The translations under genes were made by a program, and so were the position numbers. Of a DNA stretch of 64,000 nucleotides, positions 52,601 through 64,000 are shown in pieces (the first letter of the stretch is position 1; the number at the start of each line of letters is the position of its first letter). Below the pieces are notes generated by a model that had not been told where the DNA came from, did no database searches, and saw nothing but the letters and a program-made list of their open reading frames with translations. This DNA is from Pseudomonadota bacterium (GTDB lineage: Bacteria > Myxococcota_A > Polyangia > GCA-2747355), in NCBI GenBank assembly GCA_016711215.1, contig JADJTL010000001.1:1262614-1326613 (forward strand), read 5' to 3'.

Positions 52601-53250
52601 ATGACCCAAGTCGCGAACCCCACCGCCAAGGTCGTGATCGTGGAAGACCAGACCGTCTTCCGCGAGATGCTGGCCGAGCTGCTGCGCCTCGAGCCGGCTT
52701 CGAGGTGGTTGGCACCTGCGGCACGGGCCGCGAGGCGCTGGCCGCGCTCGCCCCCGGTCGCGCCACCTTGGCGATCGTCGACCTCGTGCTCCCGGATGTG
52801 AGCGGGCTCGAGCTGGTACGCCGGCTGCTGAGCACCCTTCCCGCGCTGCGCATTCTGGTCGTGACGGCGCAGGAGAGACCCGCGGTCGTGTTGGAGGTCT
52901 TTCACGCCGGCGTCCACGGCATCGTCACCAAGTCCACGCCGCTCAGTGAGCTCAAGGAGGCGGCCCGGCGCGTCGTCGCCGGCAGGGTCTACTACTGTGC
53001 GACGACCAGCTCGATGCTGCGCATGCACTCGCGAAAGCCCCCGCCCGAACCGCTCAGCCCGCGGGAGCAACAGATCGTGCGCCTCGTGGCCCTCGGGCGC
53101 AGCAGCAAGGAGATCGCCGCCGCGCTCAGCATCTCGCCCAAGACGGTTGCCAACCACCGCCTGCGCATTGGCCGCAAGCTGCAGCTCGGCGACATCGCCG
53201 GCCTGACCCGCTACGCGATGGGCCGTGGATGGATCGGCGACAATGCCTGA
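52601..53250 (+). CDS. LuxR/NarL-type response regulator with an apparent one-base frameshift
   Basis: The receiver starts KVVIVEDQTVFREMLAELLR in one frame and continues VVGTCGTGREALAALAPG, then VDLVLPDVSG (phospho-Asp), VVTAQER and the conserved Lys (TKSTPLSE), in another. The joint is at 52694-52698, where CCGGC would need to be CCGGGC. After it comes a LuxR HTH (LSPREQQIVRLVALGRSSKE, then SPKTVANHRLRIGRKL). With the base restored it is a full-length, normal regulator of about 216 aa. Its end overlaps the histidine kinase start. Real pseudogene or sequence error cannot be told apart here. Confidence 0.85.
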
Positions 53251-55231
53251 GCTCGCGCGCGAGGCCTTTCGCGCGATCGCCGAGTACACCTACGACTGGG
53301 AGAGCTGGATCGGTCCGCTCGGCGAGACGCGGTGGATCAACGCCGCCGTCGAGCGCATGACCGGCTACAGCGTCGCCGCTTGCCTGGAGCTGCCGAGCTA
53401 CCCGCTGCCGCTCGTGCACGAGGAGGATCGAGACACCGTGCGCGAGGTCCTGGCCGGTGCGGCGCAGGGGACCAGCGGCAACGACTTGGAGTTCCGCATC
53501 AGCCGGCGCGACGGGGCCCCCTGCTGGGGCGCGATGAGTTGGCAGCCACTGACCGGCAGCGAGGGACGCCGCCTGGGCTACCGCACGAGCGTGCGCAACA
53601 TCACCGAGCGCAAGCGTACCGAGGCGCGCTTGTGCGTGGCGCTGGCGCGTGCCGAACGGGCCGATCGGGCGCGCGCGGCCTTCCTGGCCAGCGTCAGCCA
53701 CGAGTTGCGCACGCCGCTGCATGGAATCCTGGGCTTCGCCGAGCTGCTCACGCGCAGCACGCTGGCTCCGCAGCAGGCGCACTGGCTCGGGCTCCTGCGC
53801 GAACAGGGGCAGCTGCTGCTGCATCTGGTCGACCATCTCCTCGACGTCGCTGCGCGGGATGCCGTGCGCCCGCCCCAGCCCTGGGAGCGCTTCGACGTGG
53901 CGGCGCTCGTCCGGCGCGTCGTCGAGGCGCAGCGGTCGCGCGTCGTGGCCAAGGGCCTGGTGCTGGAGCTGCAGCTCGCCGACGACCTGCCACCCCTGAT
54001 CAGCGATCGCCATGCCGTCGAGCAGATCCTGGGGAACCTGCTCGACAACGCGCTGAAGTTCACGCCCCAGGGGTCAATCACCATCGTTGCCTCGCGCGCT
54101 GAGGACCAGCCGGACGAGCTGACGCTGAGCGTGCACGACACGGGCATCGGCATGCCTGCTGACCGCGTTGCCGACCTGCGGAGGCCCTTCTCGCGCGGCG
54201 ACGACGCCGCCGCCCAGCCCCAGGCAGGCGTGGGCCTCGGTCTGGCGATTGTCGACCACCTGCTGGCTCAGCTCGCTGGACGGCTGGCGATCGAGACCCA
54301 GCCTGGCCGTGGCTCGCGCTTCACCGTGACCCTGCCAACGACCGGGGCGTGCGCCCCGCCGCCGACGCCGCGAGCGCCGACCGAGCAGACGCCATCTTGG
54401 TCGCCACGGGTGCTCGTGGTGGACGACAGCGCCGTCAGTCGCGAGCTGGCCGAGGCCTTCCTGGAGCGGCTCGGCTGCAGCACGGAGACGGTGGGCAGCG
54501 CGCGCGCGGCGATCGCGCGCTGCCGGGAGACCGCCTACGACTTGGTGCTCTTGGACCGCCAGCTCCCCGATCTCGACGGCGCCAGCGCCGCGCAGTTGAT
54601 TCGGGCTCAGGCCTCGGCGGGCCAGCATCCCCCACGCATCGTCGCCATGACCGCCGCAGTCTTTCTGACCCACGAGCAGGACGCGACCGCCTTCGACGAC
54701 GTGCTCACCAAGCCCGTGTCCTTCGAGACGCTCGCTCGCTGCCTGAGACGGCATGGGCAGGGCGAGGCACCACCCGCCGACGATCTCGTCGCGCTGGATG
54801 AGTCGCGCCTCAACGAGCTCGATCAGCTGCGCACAGCAGGTGGCCAGAGCTTCTGGCAGCGCTTCGGGCGCCAGGCGCTGGAGGAGCTGCAGGCGCTGGC
54901 GGCGGAGATCGACCTCATGCCGCCTGACGGTGATGCGACGCGGCTGGCGCGGCTGGCCCACCGGGCCAAGGGTGCGGCCGAGATCGTCGGTGGGGTGCGC
55001 CTGGCCGCCCGCGCGGCTCATGCTCAGGCGCTGCTCGAAGCGCCCCGGGCTACTGACGCCAAGCCCCTCGCGGTCGAGCTCGCGCGCGAAGTCCGCTCGC
55101 TGCTCAACGAGCTCGTCAGTCGAGGATGGGATGGGGGACCCCCGGCGCCAGGACCCGGCGTCAGGACCTTGACAGGCCACTGCGCCGCCGCTGAACATGC
55201 CCTCCGGCCCGCGCGGAAGGAGAGCCCGTGA
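53243..55231 (+). CDS. Hybrid sensor histidine kinase: PAS, HisKA, HATPase, REC, Hpt
   Basis: A 662-aa cytoplasmic-looking kinase without membrane segments. PAS (about 10-130; WIGPLGETRWINAAVERMTG), HisKA with the phospho-His in ASVSHELRTPLHGILGFAEL, ATPase boxes DNALKFTPQG, DTGIGMP and GVGLGLAIVDHLL. The receiver is VLVVDDSAVSRELAEAF with DRQLPDLDG, and a C-terminal Hpt holds LAHRAKGAAEIVGG. All phosphotransfer residues for a His-Asp-His relay are present; the final Asp would be on the adjacent LuxR regulator. ATG 53243 overlaps that regulator's stop. Confidence 0.92.
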   Translation: MPELAREAFRAIAEYTYDWESWIGPLGETRWINAAVERMTGYSVAACLELPSYPLPLVHEEDRDTVREVLAGAAQGTSGNDLEFRISRRDGAPCWGAMSWQPLTGSEGRRLGYRTSVRNITERKRTEARLCVALARAERADRARAAFLASVSHELRTPLHGILGFAELLTRSTLAPQQAHWLGLLREQGQLLLHLVDHLLDVAARDAVRPPQPWERFDVAALVRRVVEAQRSRVVAKGLVLELQLADDLPPLISDRHAVEQILGNLLDNALKFTPQGSITIVASRAEDQPDELTLSVHDTGIGMPADRVADLRRPFSRGDDAAAQPQAGVGLGLAIVDHLLAQLAGRLAIETQPGRGSRFTVTLPTTGACAPPPTPRAPTEQTPSWSPRVLVVDDSAVSRELAEAFLERLGCSTETVGSARAAIARCRETAYDLVLLDRQLPDLDGASAAQLIRAQASAGQHPPRIVAMTAAVFLTHEQDATAFDDVLTKPVSFETLARCLRRHGQGEAPPADDLVALDESRLNELDQLRTAGGQSFWQRFGRQALEELQALAAEIDLMPPDGDATRLARLAHRAKGAAEIVGGVRLAARAAHAQALLEAPRATDAKPLAVELAREVRSLLNELVSRGWDGGPPAPGPGVRTLTGHCAAAEHALRPARKESP

Positions 55232-55596
55232 TCGATGTGCTGCTGGCGCTGCTGGCGCTCCTGGCGCTCGGCGCAGCCTTGATCCCGTCCTTCGGCGTCG
55301 CTCAGCTCGTCGGCCTGCTGCTGGCGGGCGCAAGCCTGGTCGCGGCGCTTGGACGCCGTCGCCAGCAGCGCGCGCGCAGCCAGCCGCGTCGCCTGACGGC
55401 GGGGGCCGCGGCGCTCGCGGCCGGCGCCTTGCTGCTCAATCTTGCAGTGCTGCTGAGCTGTCAGCTGCGGAGCTGGAGCGGCGACGAGCGCCTCGACGAC
55501 CAGCGCGAGCGCGAGCAGCTGCACCAACGCTTTCGCCGCGCCATGGGTACGACGCTGCGCGACCTGCCGGCGCCGCGCGCCAGGTCCCCTCGCTGA
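55228..55596 (+). CDS. Small two-TM protein of unknown function
   Basis: A 122-aa protein starting at GTG overlapping the histidine kinase stop (GTGA). Two or three hydrophobic segments (VLLALLALLALGAALIPSFG, VAQLVGLLLAGASLVAALG, LAAGALLLNLAVLLSC) and a charged C-terminal tail (DERLDDQREREQLHQRFRRA). It could be a membrane accessory of the soluble histidine kinase, given the coupling (inference). No family recognised. Confidence 0.65.
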   Translation: MIDVLLALLALLALGAALIPSFGVAQLVGLLLAGASLVAALGRRRQQRARSQPRRLTAGAAALAAGALLLNLAVLLSCQLRSWSGDERLDDQREREQLHQRFRRAMGTTLRDLPAPRARSPR

Positions 55597-55605
55597 TCGT
55601 CGCCT

Positions 55606-56256
55606 TCACCAGCGCAGGGCGAGCCTCGGGCCGATCTGAAGGTAGGTCGGTAGCTCGAGCGGCTGCTCCAGCGGAGCGTAGTAGTGCAGGGCCAGACCGA
55701 CGGCGAGCCACGTGCGCGGGGCGTGGTCCAGTCCGAGGCCGAGGTGGAGCAGGGGAGTGAGCAAGGGCTCGCCCATCCCGGCGCCGCGCCAGAGCAGCCC
55801 GAGACCGGCCTCCACGCGCGGCACCCAGCGGGCCAGGTCGACCAGATAGACCGCATCGAGGCCGACGCCCCAGAGTTCGCCCCACCGTCGGCCGCTCGCC
55901 GGGTCGGTGCCGACCCGCCGCTGGACGCTGAGAAAGCCACCGAGCTGCGCGCCGAGCTCGGCAGTGATTGCGCGGCGTACTTCGACCCGCGCACCGCCAC
56001 CGGGCGCCTCCACGGCGCCCGCGGACGCCAGGTGCGCGTAGACCGGCGCGACCGTCAGCTGCCAGGGCGGGAAGGCGGCGCGCGCCGCCCGGGCCTCGCC
56101 CCAGGCCCGCGACGAGCCGACGCCGCGCGCCCCGTCGCCGCTGCCGATCGCGAGCGCGGCGGCGCAGAGGAGGCCGGCCGCGCCGCGTTGACACCTGAGG
56201 ACCGTGCTGATTAAGTAACGCCTCCCAACGAGGTGAATGGTGGCCCGAAAGTACAC
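55606..56256 (-). CDS. Probable outer-membrane beta-barrel protein; start uncertain
   Basis: About 200-216 aa. After a hydrophobic leader (GAAGLLCAAALAIGSG) the protein alternates polar and hydrophobic residues in strand-like runs (LTVAPVYAHLASAGAV, GVGLDAVYLVDLARWVP, VEAGLGLLWRGAG, HLGLGLDHAPRTWLAVGLAL) and ends YLQIGPRLALRW with an aromatic C-terminus, as in barrel proteins. No ATG exists near the leader; GTG 56256 is used, which overlaps the divergent gene by 20 bp. A GGGAGG near 56222 could serve a non-standard start. Confidence 0.6.
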   Translation of the reverse strand: MYFRATIHLVGRRYLISTVLRCQRGAAGLLCAAALAIGSGDGARGVGSSRAWGEARAARAAFPPWQLTVAPVYAHLASAGAVEAPGGGARVEVRRAITAELGAQLGGFLSVQRRVGTDPASGRRWGELWGVGLDAVYLVDLARWVPRVEAGLGLLWRGAGMGEPLLTPLLHLGLGLDHAPRTWLAVGLALHYYAPLEQPLELPTYLQIGPRLALRW

Positions 56257-56980
56257 GCGCAAACAACTCAACCAGCCCGATGAGTTCATCACCATGACCC
56301 AGCGCGCCTGGGGCTGGGTGACGGACCATACCACTCGCGTGCTGGCGATGATCGGCGTCACGACCGTGATCGTCGCCGCGGCCTGGACCTGGGAGCACCT
56401 CTCCCTGCGGCGCGCCGAGGGCAGCACCAGCGTGCTTTCCAAGGCGCTGGCGGTCAACGAGGCTGCCGTCATGCCGACCGCGAGCGCGCAAGCCGCGGAG
56501 GCGGGGACGGCGCCGCGCTTCACAACCGAGAGCGCGCGCCTGAGCGCCGCAGACCAGGCGTTTGACCGGGCCATCGCGGAGGGCCGCGGCCGCCAGCTCC
56601 GCGCGCTGGCAGTGCTGATGCGAGCCGGGGTGCGTTACCAGCGCGGGCGCTATCAAGAGGCGCAAGCTGACTATCAGGCCTTCCTGCGCGATGCGGACGA
56701 AGACACGACGCGCCTCTTCGGCGCCGCGGCGACCGAGGGGCTGATGTACGCCTTCGAGGCGCGCCAGCGATGGTCGGAGGCCCTGGCCGCCGCGCGGCGG
56801 CTGCCCCACGAGGGCGACGCACGCTTCGATGCCCTCTATCACGAGGGTCGGCTGCTGCTCGGCAAGGGCGATCGCAAGGGCGGCCGCGAACGGCTGCAGC
56901 AGGTCGTGGCCGGGGCGAAGTCACGCACGCTGATCGAACGCGCGTCGCAGGCCCTCACGGCCCTGCGCGACGCGCCCTAA
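56237..56980 (+). CDS. YfgM-like TPR membrane protein
   Basis: A 247-aa protein: short cytoplasmic N-terminus, one membrane helix (VLAMIGVTTVIVAAAWTWEHL, about 36-56), then TPR-like helices (GRQLRALAVLMRAGVRYQRG, RYQEAQADYQAFLRDADED). This is the layout of YfgM, the SecYEG-associated periplasmic chaperone partner. The next gene is BamB-like, matching the E. coli yfgM-bamB order. Its TAA overlaps the next ATG. Confidence 0.75.
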   Translation: MVARKYTRKQLNQPDEFITMTQRAWGWVTDHTTRVLAMIGVTTVIVAAAWTWEHLSLRRAEGSTSVLSKALAVNEAAVMPTASAQAAEAGTAPRFTTESARLSAADQAFDRAIAEGRGRQLRALAVLMRAGVRYQRGRYQEAQADYQAFLRDADEDTTRLFGAAATEGLMYAFEARQRWSEALAAARRLPHEGDARFDALYHEGRLLLGKGDRKGGRERLQQVVAGAKSRTLIERASQALTALRDAP

Positions 56981-58161
56981 TGGCCAGAGAGGCGATGGCC
57001 GGGCAGGCGCTGGCCGGGCAGGCGGCGCGGTCGCTGCCGGCGGCGCTGCTGAGCAGCTTGCTCTTGGTTGGCGGCTGCGCCAGCCTCGCTCGACTCGACC
57101 TCCACGGCCCGCCGCGCCAACCCGGCCGCGGCGAGCTGCCTGCCCTGCATGTCGTCTGGGGCAAACAGCTCGTCCAGCATGAGTTGCTAAGCTATCGACC
57201 CCAGGAGTGGGCCTCCGCCGCCATCGACGAGCACGGAACGATCTACGTCGGCTCGAGCGCCAAACGCTTCATGGCGCTGGCAGCCGATGGCCAGGAACTC
57301 TGGCAGCTGGCGACGCGCGGCGGCGTCGCCTCGCGCCCGCTCTACCACGCCGAGACGCGCACCGTTTATTTCGGCGCCGACGATGGGCGCTTGTACGCCG
57401 TGGATGCGCGCGATGGGCGCCTGCGCTGGACCTTCTCGACCGAGGGCACGGTCGCCCAAGCCCCCGTCTACCACGATGGGGTGCTGCTCTTCACGACGAG
57501 CGAGAACCGCATCTACGGCGTCGACGCGCGCACTGGGCGCTGGCGCTGGCAGTACGATCGGGAGCCGGGCGAGGGCTTCGGCATGCAGGGCTTCGCGGGC
57601 GTGCTGGTGCATCAGAACGTGGCCTACACCGGGTTCTCCGACGGGATGCTCGTCGCGCTGCGGCCGGGATCGGGTGCGCTGGTGTGGACGCGCGCGCTCG
57701 CGGCCGGCGCGGAGCGCTTCGGCGATGTGGACGCCACGCCCGTCGTGCTCGGCCGCGCGATCGTCGCGGCCAGTCATAGCGGCGGTGTCTATGCCCTGGC
57801 ACCCGAGACCGGCGCCGTGCAATGGCACGCACCCCTCGAAGGTACCGTCGCCCTGACGGCAAGTGGACGCCGCCTCTTTGTGTCGTCCGTGACGGCCGGC
57901 GTGGTGGCGCTCGACGAACGCGGCGGCGAGCTCTGGCGCCAGGGCCTGCCCTCCGGAGTGCCCGCCCTGACGCTGGCCTTGGGCCCCTACCTGCTGGTCT
58001 CCGGAACGGAGACGGGGCTCTTCGTCGTCGCCAGCGCGAGCGGCGAGCTGCTGCAGTACTTCGACCCGGGCCATGGCTTCAGCGCCCCGCCAGCGGCGGG
58101 GTCGGGGTTGGTGCTGCTGCTGAGCAACCTCGGCCGGCTCTACGCGCTGGCTTTCAGCTGA
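56980..58161 (+). CDS. BamB-like PQQ/beta-propeller lipoprotein
   Basis: A 393-aa protein with a lipoprotein signal (ALLSSLLLVGGC). Propeller blades follow with the PQQ-type repeat (YVGSSAKRFMALAADGQELW, YFGADDGRLYAVDARDGRLR, YTGFSDGMLVALRPGSGALV, VYALAPETGAVQWHAPL). BamB is the propeller lipoprotein of the BAM complex inserting outer-membrane proteins. Start ATG overlaps the YfgM-like stop (TAATG). The neighbour order supports BamB over a dehydrogenase. Confidence 0.82.
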   Translation: MAREAMAGQALAGQAARSLPAALLSSLLLVGGCASLARLDLHGPPRQPGRGELPALHVVWGKQLVQHELLSYRPQEWASAAIDEHGTIYVGSSAKRFMALAADGQELWQLATRGGVASRPLYHAETRTVYFGADDGRLYAVDARDGRLRWTFSTEGTVAQAPVYHDGVLLFTTSENRIYGVDARTGRWRWQYDREPGEGFGMQGFAGVLVHQNVAYTGFSDGMLVALRPGSGALVWTRALAAGAERFGDVDATPVVLGRAIVAASHSGGVYALAPETGAVQWHAPLEGTVALTASGRRLFVSSVTAGVVALDERGGELWRQGLPSGVPALTLALGPYLLVSGTETGLFVVASASGELLQYFDPGHGFSAPPAAGSGLVLLLSNLGRLYALAFS

Positions 58162-58182
58162 GCGGGCAGGCATGATCTAGCG

Positions 58183-61467
<3,285 letters not shown>

Positions 61468-61979
61468 TAGCTCGGCAAGGGCCGCGCCGTCGACCGGGGC
61501 ATCGTCGTGCGCCCTAGGCGGAACTTTGCAGAACGAGGAGTATGCGGAGCAGATGATTAGGCGGATCCGAGACCGTATCGCCGGGTCCGCTCGCGCAGTT
61601 GAGGGCAGTCGCGCGGCTGAGGGGAGGGCCGTCGCGCGGCTGAAGCACTCCGCATAATCGCGGGAGGTCGCGTGCTTCACTAGCCACGTCCGGCCGAGCC
61701 CGAGGTCAGGCCGCCGCCAACGCGCTCCGACTGCTCCTCCGCTTCCTGGTCGCAGAGGGGCGGTGCCCGGCAATCCGATGAGCTGGGTGATCGGCGTGCT
61801 GCTGGTTGCCGACCTCGCGGCTGTGCAGAAGGGCGACCCAGCCGCGAGGGCGGAGCGCACTGGGACCCAGCTGAAGATCAAATCGGAGAATGCAAGCGCT
61901 GACGTCGAAATCAGCGTCTACGAAGACCGGACGACCGTCAGCGCTCAGGTCATGTATGGAGGGTGGTAATCCCGCAACG
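61468..61979. other. Gene-poor interval before the SUFU gene
   Basis: About 510 bp of lower GC than the flanks. It includes an 8-bp inverted repeat (TGAAGCAC 61641-61648, GTGCTTCA 61672-61679), a more distant ATGCGGAG/CTCCGCAT pair near 61540 and 61650, and a doubtful 68-aa frame (61763-61969). No clear promoter or mobile-element end was recognised. Confidence 0.4.
61763..61969 (+). CDS. Doubtful small ORF; possible C-terminal remnant
   Basis: 68 codons ending IKSENASADVEISVYEDRTT then VSAQVMYGGW. The final part reads like a protein C-terminus, so it may be the remnant of a larger gene next to the SUFU gene. There is no ribosome site and no recognised family. The stop is 11 bp upstream of the SUFU start. 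Confidence 0.35.
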   Translation: MPGNPMSWVIGVLLVADLAAVQKGDPAARAERTGTQLKIKSENASADVEISVYEDRTTVSAQVMYGGW

Positions 61980-62771
61980 ATGTCGGACTACGAAGCAAGG
62001 CGTTTGAAGCTTGAAGAGGCGCGACAGGCCACCCTGCGAAAGCTTGGTAGGCTCAGTGACCAGGTCCTCTCTCGGACCGTACCGATGCGGCTGACAGATG
62101 CAGGGCCCGAGCTCTTCTTCTGGCCCGGTCAGGCTATCGGGAAATTTCGGATCATCCACCGAGAGCATAGCGTTCTGCTCGTCACCGATGGCATCTCGGA
62201 TCCGTGGAGCCCCGAGCTCCACCCGAACCCTCCAGAATTCACGTTCGATTATGAGGTGGCACTCGAGGTGCCGACGAAGGGGCTCGAATCCTCGACGGAT
62301 GAAGCTATCGCCGATAGCTGGATGCCGACGTTCCTTTGGGCACTCACGGATTGGGCGATCGCTGAGCGCCATGATCTCAAGGGCCGCCTCATTCATTTCA
62401 CCTGCGTGACGCTCGCTGTGCCTCGCGTTGGTGGGTTGGAGCATCTCACGGGTGCGAATGGATTCCACGGCGTCTTGCTTGGCATCCCGTACAGGGGCGC
62501 CCAGCTGGGTGGTCAGGCTGTTCTTGCACCGCTGGGTGGTGACGACGCGGTATGGCTTCTTCCTGCAAAGTTGCTCACGCCGGACGAGTACGACTGGGCG
62601 GTGGGGGTTCAAGACAGCTCGCGTGTCGTCAGCCTCGCGCAGGCATTTCTTCGACGTGGTGATCGCCACCTCAGCTGGCCATCTCGTCCCTCCATCCTGC
62701 CGGAAGTCGATCCAAACGCCCCGAGAGCAGAAGCGCGTCCAGCCAAGCGTCGTTGGTGGCCGTTCTCGTAA
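61980..62771 (+). CDS. Suppressor-of-fused (SUFU) domain protein
   Basis: A 263-aa protein. The central region has the bacterial SUFU pattern: ELFFWPGQAIGKFRIIHREH, VTDGISDPWSPE, FDYEVALEVPTKG and HGVLLGIPYRG. The C-terminus is basic (AKRRWWPFS). Bacterial SUFU proteins occur as immunity proteins in polymorphic toxin loci; no intact toxin gene is visible beside it. Codon use is visibly less GC-rich than the neighbours, suggesting transfer. ATG 61980 or 61956 are possible starts. Confidence 0.8.
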   Translation: MSDYEARRLKLEEARQATLRKLGRLSDQVLSRTVPMRLTDAGPELFFWPGQAIGKFRIIHREHSVLLVTDGISDPWSPELHPNPPEFTFDYEVALEVPTKGLESSTDEAIADSWMPTFLWALTDWAIAERHDLKGRLIHFTCVTLAVPRVGGLEHLTGANGFHGVLLGIPYRGAQLGGQAVLAPLGGDDAVWLLPAKLLTPDEYDWAVGVQDSSRVVSLAQAFLRRGDRHLSWPSRPSILPEVDPNAPRAEARPAKRRWWPFS

Positions 62772-62839
62772 GCGCGACCAGCGCCGACTCACCGATCGCG
62801 CCCGTTGCGGCGCAGGCGATCGGCCCACGCTGAACGAGC

Positions 62840-64000
<1,161 letters not shown>

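Overview
The window is a dense, GC-rich (about 70% by eye) bacterial chromosome segment. The gene families point to a myxobacterium-like member of Myxococcota (former Deltaproteobacteria). It carries several transmembrane Ser/Thr kinases with PEGA tails, two sigma-54 activators fused to FHA domains, PilZ, RCC1-repeat and HEAT/TPR proteins, and many lipoproteins, interleaved with housekeeping genes. The taxonomic placement is inference from gene content. No insertion sequence, CRISPR array, rRNA or phage gene was seen.

Layout. 1-7.8 kb (+): a GH15 glycosidase cut by the left edge, an NhaA antiporter, an APC permease fused to Usp domains, an MscS channel and an AMMECR1-like/toroid membrane protein, mostly overlapping and operon-like. 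7.9-11.3 kb (+): two Ser/Thr kinases. 11.3-21.5 kb (-): a tight series of kinase, TPR protein, FHA-GAF-sigma54 activator, lipoprotein, large lipoprotein, membrane protein and DECD-box RNA helicase; several starts and stops overlap, so it may be one kinase-to-transcription signalling cassette. 21.6-27.9 kb (+): tRNA-Val, thrS-rpmI-rplT (infC absent), ihfA (pheST absent), a MerR gene that looks frameshifted, tRNA-Pro, then surE-pcm-nlpD-like. 27.9-32 kb (-): a giant RCC1 lipoprotein with 24 near-identical 9-bp units encoding an Asn-Ala-Met tract. 32.3-36.3 kb (-): an MrfA/MrfB (YprA/YprB)-like helicase and exonuclease pair ending in a 159-bp palindrome.

36.4-40.4 kb (+): yicC-gmk-rel. 40.6-47.1 kb: a 56-aa basic protein (-), a tail-anchored zinc-ribbon pseudokinase (+), then a KOW protein, tmk, a HEAT-like membrane protein and PilZ (-). 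47.4-49.5 kb (+): gamma-carbonic-anhydrase-like, HEAT and two-TM/HAMP-like proteins. 49.6-52.5 kb (-): der, era and a secreted protein. 52.6-55.6 kb (+): a LuxR-type response regulator (apparent frameshift), a hybrid histidine kinase with REC and Hpt, and a small membrane protein. 55.6-61.5 kb: a probable outer-membrane protein (-), then YfgM-like, BamB-like and a 1094-aa kinase-ATPase-TPR protein (+). 61.5-62.8 kb: a lower-GC islet with a suppressor-of-fused (SUFU) gene. The right edge cuts a second FHA-sigma54 activator (-).

Several genes are preceded by recognisable sigma70-type promoters (TTGACA/TTGACG, 17-18 bp, TA-rich -10), which fixes likely starts. The most unusual items are the pseudokinase, the MrfAB pair with its palindrome, the NAM-repeat RCC1 protein, the kinase/FHA-activator cassette, the SUFU islet, and two single-base frameshifts that may be assembly errors.
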